64,000 bases of DNA, taken from the NCBI GenBank assembly GCA_963989385.1, contig OZ022515.1, forward strand, positions 7,348,803 to 7,412,802. The letters run 5' to 3'. Positions 1-12,800 of this stretch are shown here, piece after piece (position 1 is the stretch's first letter; each line of letters opens with the position of its first letter). Below the pieces are notes generated by a model that did not search any database, was not told the origin of the DNA, and saw only the letters and a list, made by a program, of their open reading frames with translations. This DNA is from Ctena decussata (lineage: Eukaryota > Mollusca > Bivalvia > Lucinida > Lucinidae). The position numbers and the translations under genes were made by a program.

Positions 1-640
1 GTTGTGCCGGAAACTATGATTTGGGCATAGTTTTCATAGCTAGAAAGATGGAATTGAAATTAAATTCTAACACAGTGTGGCTATAGAAACAATGGAAAGC
101 TTCCATGGTTTATTCTGCAACCATTCACTATTTCGAAGCGCGTGAGTCTAATTGGTGACGTCAGTGGCATTAATGACGTACTTGCGCGCTCGCGATATGA
201 TCTACTTTACAACTGACCTCCAACATGTCCAAACAGTGAATTATTACACAACAATACACTGCAAGAGCAGTTCTATTTCTTAACTAAAATACACTATATA
301 CCACATGATTTATGGTCGGCTTTGGCTTTGAGGCTTAGGGCTACATTATTGCGTGCCTAAGTATAATCGTGTAAGACTTGCTACTTGATTGTAAATAGAT
401 TAAATCCTCATACATAATTTTAGATTCACAGAAAATTATAAAAACAGATATTCCAGGTCATCGGCACCATTTTGTACAATATCATATATGATACGCGGGG
501 CATCAGAGGGAAATATTGAATATTTAACCCTCTAATCCTATCGTTGAAGGTGTTAAAATGTAGCTTATAGACATCCGTGCTAGTAAACTTTATTTCTTAT
601 AAAATAATATTTCATTTTAAACAATAACCTAACATTTCAG
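1..640. other. 5' flank or intron of the large gene
   Basis: No exon is recognisable here. The first exon (641) needs an upstream exon ending in phase 2, which I do not see, so this is probably intron. About 195-285 (gatatgatctac, aacagtgaatta and following) resembles 37953-38035, a low-copy dispersed repeat. Confidence 0.4.
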
Positions 641-840
641 ATGACACTGGTGGAATAACTGACGATAACAATTTGCCGTTTAGAACGTGTTTCACCTGTC
701 AATGGAATTATTACCGAACATTTGATGGCAGAGAATATACCTTTGAGGGTGTATGTAGGTATAGCCTGGCAAAGATGGTCGGAGAATGGGAGATACAAGT
801 CGAGATGCACAACTGCGACAAGTATGAAACATGCAAAAAG
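641..840 (+). CDS. exon 1: start of VWD domain 1
   Basis: The acceptor is aacatttcag and the donor is aag|gtacat. It enters with two bases of a codon and leaves in phase 0. It encodes the first strands of a von Willebrand D domain (YRTFDGREYTFEGVCRYSLA), with the typical 'FDG..Y.F.G.C.Y.L' signature followed by paired cysteines near the exon end. The N-terminal part of the protein must lie upstream. Confidence 0.9.
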
Positions 841-3800
841 GTACATTAATATTGCTTTCCACTTATTTGTCAAACATGTAGAATTTAACATTTGAGCCGC
901 GACACGACAAAACCAGCAATGTGGTTGTGCGCCCAGTGCATACTCAGATCAGCCTGGGCATTCGCCCAGTCTGATCAGAGTCTTCGCTGTCCGCATGAAG
1001 GAAGCTTGGACCCTTAGCTACCCTTTGAGCGCCAAGCAGAGAGTCTGATCAGACAGGGCAGATGCCCAGGCTGATCTGAGTCTGCGCTGGGCGCACAACC
1101 ACTTTGTTGGTTTTGTCGTGTCGCGGCTCATTTATATGAGTCATTTATGTACATGTTCTACCTTCTGAGAGTGGATTTTTTCGTACTGGTTTGTAATATC
1201 ATCTAATTCTGTTATGGTTTAGTCAATACGGAGTTTTTAAAATATTTTACTTGCACAGGCATGTATGTAATTGTTGATTGTATTTTGCGGTATCATATCT
1301 GAGAACATACATTCGAGAAACTGTGATACTTTTAATCAAACCATCAAGAATGTGGCGTAAATAAGGTGAATCAAGATTACAGGGCTGGTACAGGCGTGTC
1401 ATTGGCTATATTTGTTGTAATCATCCTACATACTTTTGTAGAACGTGTTTGTATAGCTACCAGGAGCCATGTGCGTACCATTTATAAATCTTAAACTCCA
1501 TATTATGTGATTTTCGTGCGATCTACAGATAAAGTCCTGTGAAACATGTATGATACTTCTCAGCTCAACCAACGCAGATTCCCTTCCAGCGCTTGATAAG
1601 ATAGATTGTGCATAGATATACTAGGGTTCAAACTGGTCTCCGTGATGCCTTACAGTGAAGGTAGGCCAGGACGACACTTTCCCTGATTATTCTACAATAC
1701 ACGACTCAGTTGCATGACTCTGTTGCTGACACGCCGCGCCAATTCTAGGAATATATCGCTAATATTATGTTAAACCTACGCATCGGGTGTATGGGTTATT
1801 GCTGCCTGGCAACGTCTTGTGCACACAGCTAAAATCATCTGTTACCTATGCTGAGTTCATGTGTCAGTCAGTCAGTCGAGGCATGACCAACATGGTCTCC
1901 ATTCTCAAGCTTGTCACGATGGAGTCCTGCATGTGATAAAAAAGAACTTGCCTCTTTTGCAGAGAAGCTTTATGGAAGCTAAGTTGAACCAGGCTACACA
2001 TTACCGTAAAAATCTATTAAAGGATATGGACAGAAAAGTCGACGCAAACAAGGAAGACCCAAATCAGACTGCTTCTGGAGGAGAGTCTGAGAAGGGCCCA
2101 CATTGCCCTTTTTTTTATTCCATCTGCATCTTTTGGACACATTTATAGTATTTGAAAACAAATTGTTTCATTTTTCGGACAATTACAGTAATTATTTTGA
2201 TGTCCCGATTATAAGAATTTTACGGTACATATTACACTACTCAAAATATTTAAAGGAGCACCTAATGGTTTTTCCATAGACGACAGTGCAACGCATCCCC
2301 ACTTTGAGACTCATTTCCTTTCAATCGAAGAAGACACAGAATTTCCATTCAATTTGCCAATTTTTAAAGAGGATCGAAGTTACTGACAGCATAAATTTTG
2401 ATCCTATATCTATTCTGCCCCTGTCCATGCACTTATTTTTGTAAAACTTTGAATTTTGGTATGTGTTCCATGGAAATGATCAGGGCATCAGTTCTGTTGA
2501 ATGTCTTGTTGTCTTAAACTTCGGTCCTTCTTCAAAATACTCCAAAATAATGGGTTACTCACGGCCACGGACGAACGAATTTTTGGGCAGTTGACCTGGG
2601 TAAATATTGTAGTAATGTCTATGGGGAAAATATCAATTGCTCCTTTAAATATTTTGGGTAGTGTATATCGCTGCTCATGGAGAGGCGCAATAAAACCGAG
2701 TTTCGTATTTTCTTTCTTTTCCAAATGATAATGTCTATTAGCACTGATCTATAATTTATGATGCATTTTAGGGTGTTCATATTTATATAAATGGAGGAAC
2801 AACACATGTTGAAATCTTAGATGGAAAGTTGTATATAAATGAGGTTGAGGAGACTCTTGTCCCTGGGCAGCCCGTGCTTGAAGGAGGTAAGGCAGTTACA
2901 AATGATCCGCGACACGAGAACCAACAAAGTGGTTGTGCATCTAGCGCAGACTCAGATCAGCCTGGGCATCTGCCAAGGCTGATCAGACTCTTTCCTATGC
3001 GCTTAAAGGGAAGCTAAGGGTCTAAGCTACCTCCAGGCAGACAGCAGAGACTCTGATCAGACTGGGCGGATGCCCATGCTGATCTGAGTCTGCGCTGGGC
3101 ACATAGCCACCTTGTTAGTGTCGCGGCTCAAATGTTTATAAATTACTATAAGGTTGATGTATTCACATTGTTCAATTTCAGGGGAAGCAATTGTTCTAGT
3201 TTCATTTTTGCCTCCCTTCTCAATAGCTGATAATGCTTAAAAGAAAGAGTTTGCATAGATGCATTTGGGAGAAAATTCTTTCCTTTAAGAGTACACTCCT
3301 CCTTAAAAGGTCTTCCGCTCCCGGGCAAGCAAACAGGAAGTCACGGAAGTTGTTCTTTTTGTGAAAATTGAAGAAAACATGGAGGATTAGCCATAAACTT
3401 TATAGACAGATCACATTAACTATGCAGTGTTAAGCCTTTTAGTTCGCTAACCGTTGCGAATTGTCAGATACGGCTTTTTCTGTATAATCACTTTAGCTGT
3501 TAGTATGGATATACATGTTTATCCATGTTTTTTTTTCCGACATAGTGAGAAAGAAAAAAAAAACTTTTGTGATTAACTCTTTCTGTTTGCTTCCTTGGAG
3601 GTTGACAGTAAGTAGGAAATAATTCTCAGGAACGGACACAATTCAATCCCAGAACTCACTCTCGACACCATGTTGGAAAAAGACGATACAAAATTAGTCA
3701 ACACCAAAGATATCATCAGCGGCAGCCATGTGAACAGCCATTTCCCATGTAGGTGGTCACCGGGCTAGCCTAAACATCACAAACAGTATACCTAAAACAG

Positions 3801-6800
3801 GCACAGCAACAAACAACACATAAAACAACCAAACATCAAAGCAAAAGAACCGCTTTCGGGACGGCCAGTAATGAAATTACGGGGGTGGAGGGGGGGGGGG
3901 GGGGGGGGGGCTCAACCGTTTAGTGGTCGAGCAACCCTCGCCATTGGTTCTGAATCCTTCTAAAATGGGATCTACTCTTACAAGAAACAAATTAACAGAG
4001 GGGCCATTTTTTTCCTATCATAGAAAGGAAATTAATGGAATGAGAGACGATTTCTTATTGTTAAAAAAATTTACCTCCCCGTTGACCATACTTTTTTGGA
4101 ATTTTAGGTGGTCATTTTTTACCAATGCTGAGAAATGTTGGGCCTTTATCAAATGACAAAATGCCTTATCAGTTTTACAGTTACAGTTACGTTGTCGTAT
4201 CCTTCCTGTTTTTTTTTTTTTTTTTTTGTTTTTTTGTTTTATTTATTTTTTGCGAATACGTCTTTTAATTTCAAAAGTTTCTCAAAATGACTATTTCCCG
4301 ATTTTCAATAATTTCTCGCTAACACTTAAAGTATCAGAAATGAAAAGGGTTGATTCTACAAACAACGTAGATCCAGATTAGACGGCTCATCATGAACCGC
4401 CACATTTGAATCTATGCTGTTTGCTCTCGGTCTTTGACTTTTAAATATGATAAAGCGGGGAGGATACGTTTTCTGGAAATTTTGCAGACGTATTTTTGTC
4501 GTTTCTGTTTTGGCGTTTTAATCATTAAATGCCTTAATTGAATCTGATACATGAAAAATATATTCTGCAGGTATCAACGTGTACACGGAGTCGCATGACG
4601 GTCCCATCATGGCGGACCTGCTGGGAAAAGGCGTCAGCATTAAGGTTGATGGGAAGGTTGGCGTATACGTCACTGTGCAGAAGTGGGCAACAGGCACAGT
4701 CCAGGGCCTCTGTGGTAACAACGATGGCAGTCCAGATAGTAAGTTGCTTTTTAGTTACAAGCAGAAGTAACCCATCGCCCATTTATGATCAAAGGACTAC
4801 TCTGGATGTGTCCATTTGTCAAATAAGGGGGTCTGGTTTAGTTTATTTTTGATAATTTTATTTCAACATTTAGCAGAAAATACCATACCAGTTCGTGTTC
4901 TGCAAATGGTTTAGACCCTGATTAGAAACCGGCCCTACACTGTTTGTCCTTATCTTTTGGGACACTAGGCAAAGATGTGTAAATGCCTAGTTTAACCTGT
5001 TAATGCCTATTTTAACCAGTAAATGCTTAGTTGCATGCGATTTAAACAAGTCGATGTCCGATTTAGGATGTTTCGCCTAAAGTATGTGTTCTAGCTCAGC
5101 TGAGCCAGCGGCTTCGGAGAAGCTTATAGGACAGAGAGGCTCCGTCGTCTTCCTTCCGTCATTAGAGCATCCAGGGCTTGCGGGAACGAAATATTGTGCA
5201 AATGAACTGGGCCACATGACCAACATTGCCGCCATGTCCATATAGACTTTTAAAATCTTCTTCTCCAGAACAAATAGGCCGTTTTTATGTAGCATCGGGT
5301 GCACGATTACTACCAAGATTGTTGGGTTGCCTTTAAGCTTTTTTACGGCAAAGTGAAATTTGCTTTCTGACGCTTTTATATGGGAAAATACTACAACATC
5401 CGCCCAGTCTGATCAGAGTCTTCGCTGTCCGCATGAAGGTAGCTTAGACTCTTAGCTACCCTTTAAGCGCTTAAACAAATAGTCTGATCAGACTGGGCGG
5501 ATGCCCAGGCTGATCTGAGTCTGCGCTTGGCGCACAACCACTTTGTTGGGTTTCTCGTGTCGCAGCTCATATGTCTTTGATTTTTAACTGAAGATGCAAA
5601 AAAAACCAATGGCATACTGTATTAATTCTAACGAACACGGATTGACACGGAATAATAATGTCTTCTTCTGTATTATTTTTGTTTCTTTTATCTTCAATAT
5701 CTTTGATCATTTCAAGTAACTTGAAGGCTCAACATTTACCAGGCTGATGCGCGTAGGTACACGGTACACAAAAATCGAAGTGTTGCGCACATCTGTTCTT
5801 ACCTCGCAAATTTGCAGTTGCAGCTGTTCAATGTGAGACAATAACTACAGCAAGAGTTACCTTTCACAATTCCAAATTATTTATGCTGATTAAATCCCTC
5901 TGTCAAGCGAGGATCATGTTATTTTGCGATTCTAGAGAAAAGGCAATAATAATTATATGACTGCAAGAAGCCGTGCCTGACGTCCCTTACTAGCCCAGCA
6001 CGGCAGTAGGCACAGTCGCTGATCAGCAGTAGATCGATCACGGTTTTGTTTCGCGGGAAATGTGAATTAGGCTAACACAGACAAGAAATCAGTATGTAAG
6101 GTTTACTTCACATGTAAAATAATTAAAGGACTATTTAGAGGTAGGCCTATTCTGGTGGTCAACGGTCAGGTTACAGGAAATTAGATATAGGAATAAGCAG
6201 TTTTATTTAGCCTAGAAATGCCAGTTAGGTAGGAATGACTATAGACTCTTGGCACTTCTATGGAAAATTATTGAGAATCTACATGTAAATTTGTTGTGCT
6301 TTTTTTTTCCTGTAAAGAGTAAGCCCCCCCCCCCCCCCACACACACACACACACTCCCCCCTCCAATCCAACACACCTCGCGCCCCATTTCCCCGCGCCC
6401 CCACTTCCCTAAACAAGTTTTTACTTTTACAAACTATAGTTCTTTGGGATTACTGGGTTCGGCCATTCTGCGTCAATTTGAAAAAGAGGACAAAGTGGAG
6501 TTTCGAGGGCAATTTTAGGACCTCCTTTTTTCTTATTTCTCAATGAAAACTTGAGTAGTAACCTCATTAGTTCTAACTGTCTTGGTGAGACGGTCTAATA
6601 AGGGGCAACAGCTTACAACTAGAAAATTATCCCAACTTTATTCATGTTTATACCAATATTATCTGGAGCCCGGTATTGCTGTATATTGCATTTATACATG
6701 TATTTAAATGTTGATTTCAGATGACTTTCAAACGCCTTCTGGTGCTATTGTTGGTCATTCCGCGGTATTTGGAAACTCACATGCATTGGAAAATCCAGAT

Positions 6801-9800
6801 TCACCGGAAATCGTACGTATCTTACTACTTCCACACGCACATTATGTCCTACACCCTATGTAAAAGGTAGTGGTTGGGGGTGAGTGGGCGGAGGTTGGAG
6901 AGCTGAGAGAGAAAATGGAAACCATTGACGCCATTTAAAATGTCTTTTGGATAAGGGGAAGTCAAAGGCTCAATTCTTGTGAATGGGCACATTTTCAGGG
7001 GAAGCAACCCACCCATTTTCATGCATGCCTCCCTGCTCACTGTAGGGGTCAATTACTAAAGCCAAAAATAAAAGAATCGCCTCTAGAAACAAATTCTGTT
7101 AATTACCAACTGGGTAAGTTCATTCCCACCCTATTTCATGTTCTTCAGGGGCTTGGCCCTTTACATTGGCATCTCACCTTGTTACAAAAGGCTGCGTATG
7201 AGGTTTTTTAATATCATTCTTATGCATTTACGAATGTAACGCGACATCTGATCGGATAACGTCAACAATTTGCGACAGTACTGTCGTAAACTCGGCGTCA
7301 TTATGTAACGTTGCTTCCGATTGGCCGATGTCTTGTTTTACGTTGCTGGAAACACTTGAGTTTGGTGCAAAATATTACACTTCGAAAAGTGAAAATCTGA
7401 AAAAGTGCTTTAGAACTGCACTGAAAATTGTCATTTGCGGAGGTAAGTCGTCTCCGAAATGATGATTTTGAATGCAGTTATCCCCTAATTCATGGAAGGT
7501 TTTGAAATTTCATGTAAGCATGAGCAGACTCGTACCTGTGAAATATATTTTTTCAATAATAAAATAGCAAATCGGGGATATATCGTTTATCAGAGAGAGG
7601 CATATGCTTTGATCTCTTCTAAGCTTTTCTAGACAAAACGATTCTTCTACAAATAGGTCAACACGCGATTTTTCCAGCATTATACCGATCTGACTGAAAG
7701 CCTGTCCATCCATGCTCATCATTATCAATTCTTGATGACCATTTTAATGATAATTTTAAAACTGATATCGCTTGGGCTGACAGTAAAATTCTACGCACCT
7801 GACACATTAGTGTGAACAAACAGTGTGGACCTAAGGGAGCAGTCTGTTTCGGGTCTACAATGTTTGCCATTCCACCTGAATTTTCTAGGCACATTCCTGA
7901 TTTTTAATTTCAAACCGTTCTTTTTTTTTTCTTTAAGTTTAGGTACTTGTGGTTGTTGAAAGTGTCAGAAGTTTTAGAATTTTTACCGATGAATGACTAA
8001 CAGTTTAGTGTTCTTTTCAACAGTTTTTCAGTCATAACTGGACGATGGAGTGGGGATAATGAAGGGTTCATGCAGTGGAACCACATTTTCCGTTTGGAAA
8101 ATATAATCACCTTCAGCGGGAATCGAACCCGGGACCTCTAGATCAGCAGGCAAGCGCTTACTTGACTGAGCTACCGGGACCCCTGGTACCTTTGAAACTG
8201 ATGTAACAGTTGTTGATGTTTACCGTACATTCTACTTATTGGGACATACGGCTCTGAGCAAACAGTGCAGGCCGTGGTCAGATTGCTTCTTTAACAGTGC
8301 AGGCCCTGGCCAGACTGCTTCTTTAGAAGCAGTCTAACCAGGGCCTGCACTTTTTGCTCAGAGCTGTAAAGAAACAGTCTGACCAGGGCCTTAGAAGCAG
8401 TCTAACCAGGGCCTGCACTGTTTGCTCATGGCTGTAAACAAGCAGTCTGACCAGGGCCTGCACTGTCTGCTCAGAGCTGTAAAGAAACAGTCTGACCAGG
8501 GCCACAGAAGCAGTCTGACCAGGGCCTTAGAAGCAGTCCGACCAGGACCTGCACTGTTTGCTCAGAGCTGTAAACAAGCAGTCTGACCAGGGCCTGCACT
8601 GTTTGCTCAGAGCTGTAAACAAGCAGTGTGACCAGGGCCTGCACTGTTTGCTCAGAGCTGTAAAGAAGCAGTCTGACCAGGGCCTTAGAAGCAGTCTGAC
8701 CAGGCCCTGCACTGTTTGCTCAGATCTGTCAAGAAGCAGTCTGACCAGGGCCTTAGAAGCAGTCTGACCAGGACTTGCACTGTTTGCTCAGAGCTGTAAA
8801 GAAGCAGTCTGACCAGGGCCTGCACTATTTGCTCAGAGCTGTAAAGAAGCAGTCTGACCAGGGCCTGCACTGTTTGCTCTGACCTGTATGTCCCCTGGTC
8901 AGACTGCTTTTTGTGAAGCAGTCTGATCAGGGCCTGCACTGTTTGCCATTCTATCTGCTTGTTCTGAGTGCATTATTGCATTGTACATGTAAACCCAAAC
9001 TGTTCCATTTTAAGTAACAATAACGATAATTATTTTACGTGTCCCAGTTTTAAAATATTTTAGGAACTCTTCTTTTCAGTGTACACCAACAGGGATGACG
9101 CCGAACTACTGTACAACACCCGAAAAGAAAGTTGCGGCCGAAATTGCTTGTTCGTATCTCCACATATCGGCCTTTAACGACTGCAGATTAGTTGTAAGTA
9201 GACGTCCTTTAGGATAGTTACACGTTGTAAGTAGACGTCCTTTAACTGTTAAACATGTCTAGGATAGTCATATATTATTTAGACGCACTGTCTTTCAATT
9301 TATGTCTATCCTAGATATTTGAAGACTGTCTGTTATAAACGTATCCATACCAAATTTAGTACGAAAGACGCGCGTTTTTGTATTTAAGTTCTTCAGTGTT
9401 GCTATACCCCAACAGATCGAAAGAAAAGATGCGCAGTTCTTGGCAGGTAACGAGCACCCCTCTCCGAGTAACACTTTCAGTCGGATTCCGCGGGACTCAT
9501 GAGCTGAAGGCATCAGGAAAGAGACGCCTACGTATTAACTCGCGAGCGCAGACGCCCCCCACCGAGCCACCCTCATCCTCGCGTCTCGAGAAAGCCGACC
9601 GACAAGGGCATCAGAAAAGGGATGTCCGATGCAGCACGAACCAGCAAAAAGCAAAAGTAAAAAAAACTCAAAAGAATGGAAGCCAAACACCAGTAAGTTT
9701 CATGTCACTATGTCAAGTCAGTCTTAGTGTTAGCAAAATTTAGGATATATATTAAACGGAAAAAGGTCACTTTAGTCCAGTAATTAAGTAGTGACCCCAA

Positions 9801-12800
9801 TGCCTGATAACCAGAATCAACACTGAAACAGTGACTAATCGGGTTGATGATATCCTCCGGGACAAATTGTCCACCAGCAGTGATACCGGCCCAGCGGTTC
9901 TAATATAAACGTATCTATACCAAATTACATGTAAGTCTGGCAGATGTGCGTTTCTGTATTTATTTTCTTTGGTGTCGCTTACCCCAAAGGATTGAAAGAA
10001 AAGAGATGATTCGCAGGTCTCGGCAGGCAACGAGCATCATTCTTCGAGCCACATTTACTGTCATATTCAATAAATTCATGGCTATCTTAGATAGTTGCAG
10101 ACTGTCTATAAATTTATTGCTGTCCTAGATATTTACAGATCGTCTATAAATTAATGGCTATCCTAGATATTACAGACTGCCTATAAATTTATGTCTATTC
10201 TGGATATTTGCAGACTGTACATAAATTATAACTATCGTAGATATTTACAGACTGTCATTAAAGTCATGTATAAATTGCTTTTAACGTTCGCATTTGGCGC
10301 TGGAGCTATGGATTTTATCCATATTTGGATAATAATGGCGAACAAAGCTTGACAGGATAGTTGCTAAAGTATCACACATAGAATTTTCCCAGTTTTCTCG
10401 CGAGAAATGCCACTTGTCGGTACGGAAATTGCCGACTGTTTACGATGATGCTGATTTCTGCTCAATTTGTTTTCAGGCCAATTCTGACGTCATCTATGGC
10501 TCTTGCGTAAACCTGCACTGTAAATCTGAGAACGAAACAGAAAAGGAGCAAGTCGTTTGCGATGCTTTGGAGTCGTATGCACAGAAGTGTGCGTATCACG
10601 GAATTATTGTTGCATACAGAACGTCAATGCTTTGCCGTAAGTAAAACAAGTTATTGATACTGTTTCTTCTTCACAGGAATTGTTGATACATTATGAGTCA
10701 CTAAAACATATAGACTGATTCCGATAACACTTAAAATGTAACTTGTACAGAATGCAATCGGCTCTCGGGCTGATAGGGATGGAAGGTCGATAGTGGTACT
10801 CTAAGTATGAAAAATCGCCATGCCGTAATCTGTTTAATATCATACATTTCATACTACATGTTTCAAAGTTAAAATAAATAACGAAAGAAAAAAAAACGAA
10901 GAGAGGTTTACCTCTGTTTTGTGACAAAACGCTGATTTGCGAGACACCGCATTCCGGGACATTTCTTGTCATTGTTAGGCGCTTGAAGTGTTAAAATAAT
11001 TTTTTCACAGCTAAAACGTGCCCTGACGATCTTGTGTATCGCACCTCTATGCCGCTATGCCCAATCACGTGTAACTACATCTGGATGGATATGCCGGCCA
11101 CGTGTTTTCAGCGCGCTGTTGCGGGTTGCTTCTGTCCCGAGGGCCGATATCTACAGGATGGCCAGTGTGTGATGGCCACAGAATGCCAGTGTAGGCACAA
11201 CAAAAAGAGTTATGGACATGGCGAAAAAGTTAGAATGGATTGCAACCAGTGGTGAGTAGAATTAGAGCCGCGACACGAGAAAACCAACACAGTGGTTATG
11301 CGCCCAGCGCAGACTCAGATCAGCCTGGGCATCCGCCCAGTCTGATCAGAGTCTTCGCTGTCTGCATTGAGGTAGCTTGGACCTTTTGCTACCCTTAGAG
11401 CGTTTAGCGTAGAATCTGATCAGACTGGGTGGATTTCCAGGCTGATCTAAGTCTGCGCTGGGCGCACAACCACTATGTTGGTTTTCTCGTGTCGCGGATC
11501 ATCATATTAATATTCTTTAACCATTTGCTGCAGTGTCACCTTGTGCAGTAAGCCACATTGTAAAGTAAATCCCATAGATTTTATGGTGAAATACCTTGCA
11601 ACAGACCCATTACCATAATATGCACTGAATCGTATATTAACTTCTATTACGGAAAACGACTGACTAGTATACAAAAATAACATGCTATTAAAAATTCGTA
11701 ATTAAAGCAACTTTTTATGCTATGCAGTCATTTTACATATTAAGAACTTATGGCACCACCCCGTAGTTTGCGGTGAAGGGCCAGGCAGCCAGTTGCCATA
11801 TCCTTTACGATAAAATCTACAGGGTTTTTAACAGTGCGCCTGCCATTTTAACAGTGCGCCTGCCAATCATATAGACGATGTACAGCTTGTTAAAAATAGC
11901 TATCCAAAAGTGTGCTACATCTTATATTAGAGTATTCAGCATTGAGTATTCAGTGAAAGAGAATAAATCCACGAATAGCTACCTTCATACTTGCTATTTG
12001 TTAAACACAGTTCATATAATGCAAAATCATTTTGCTGCTTTAGAAAACTTTCTTCTGTATCTTTGGTACATGCCTGTACCCATGTATGACAACTTATCGT
12101 TTGAACGACCCTGTCCCATGAAAATCGGATGCTATAGGGTCAAGTCGGGTGACATGGGACAGCGGGTAAATTCGGACAGACCATTGCAAACAGCGAAAAT
12201 CCAGATCAGACGGCTTCTAATGATAGGGTTTGTGATCTGATTCAGTCAGTTCCTGAAGTGTAGTTACTCTTTAAATTATAATGAACCGTCTCGTCAGGAT
12301 TTTTACCGGTTGACCAGTTTTTTTTTGTTTCAATTCCAAGCAACTGACATATAAAGGAAACAATTTTACTGTCCGAACTTACCCGCTGTCCGAATAGACC
12401 CAACTTTACCCTTATGACACCCATTTGTAAAATCAGGAAAACAATTACAGACAGAAACAAAAGTCATGGAGCAAATCAAATATCTTTTATTTGCTTCGTT
12501 CAACAGACCATTATTTCTCTTCGAATTCTAAACGTCTAGTTCAATTCTAGCCTATGCGATAAATTGTATGAAAACATACCTTATTAAAAAGCTACATGTA
12601 CATTGGCCACCAACTCATGGGTTTCCTTTATAACGCAGTGTTTTTCTATGGGTACCAAATATAGCACAGTACGGAGACTGGTGTCTTGTTACATGTAAGA
12701 TGCTGTTTTTGTTCCCTTTCAGTACATGCCACATGAGTAAATGGGATTGTGATGACGAGCCTTGTCCAGCTTTATGCACAGTCCATGGCAGCATGCATAT

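Noticed and set aside
1861..2148. 95-codon plus-strand reading frame
   Set aside because: No domain is seen and it overlaps the dispersed 'cagactgcttctgg' repeat.
3886..3911. Possible G-quadruplex regulatory element
   Set aside because: It is a plain homopolymer G run in an intron, and tract length is prone to sequencing error.
8108..8186. Genuine tRNA gene on the minus strand
   Set aside because: A and B boxes are present, but related sequences with the same tail occur at 20687 and 24994, so it is a SINE head.
8323..8939. Repetitive reading frames on both strands (LVRLLLYSSEQTVQA type)
   Set aside because: They are translations of the 45-bp minisatellite, whose length is a multiple of three; not genes.
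8243..8945. CRISPR-like array
   Set aside because: Units are contiguous with no unique spacers, and the genome is eukaryotic.
9378..9743. 121-codon plus-strand reading frame
   Set aside because: It overlaps a dispersed direct repeat in intron 5, has Lys/Ser-rich low-complexity content and shows no domain.
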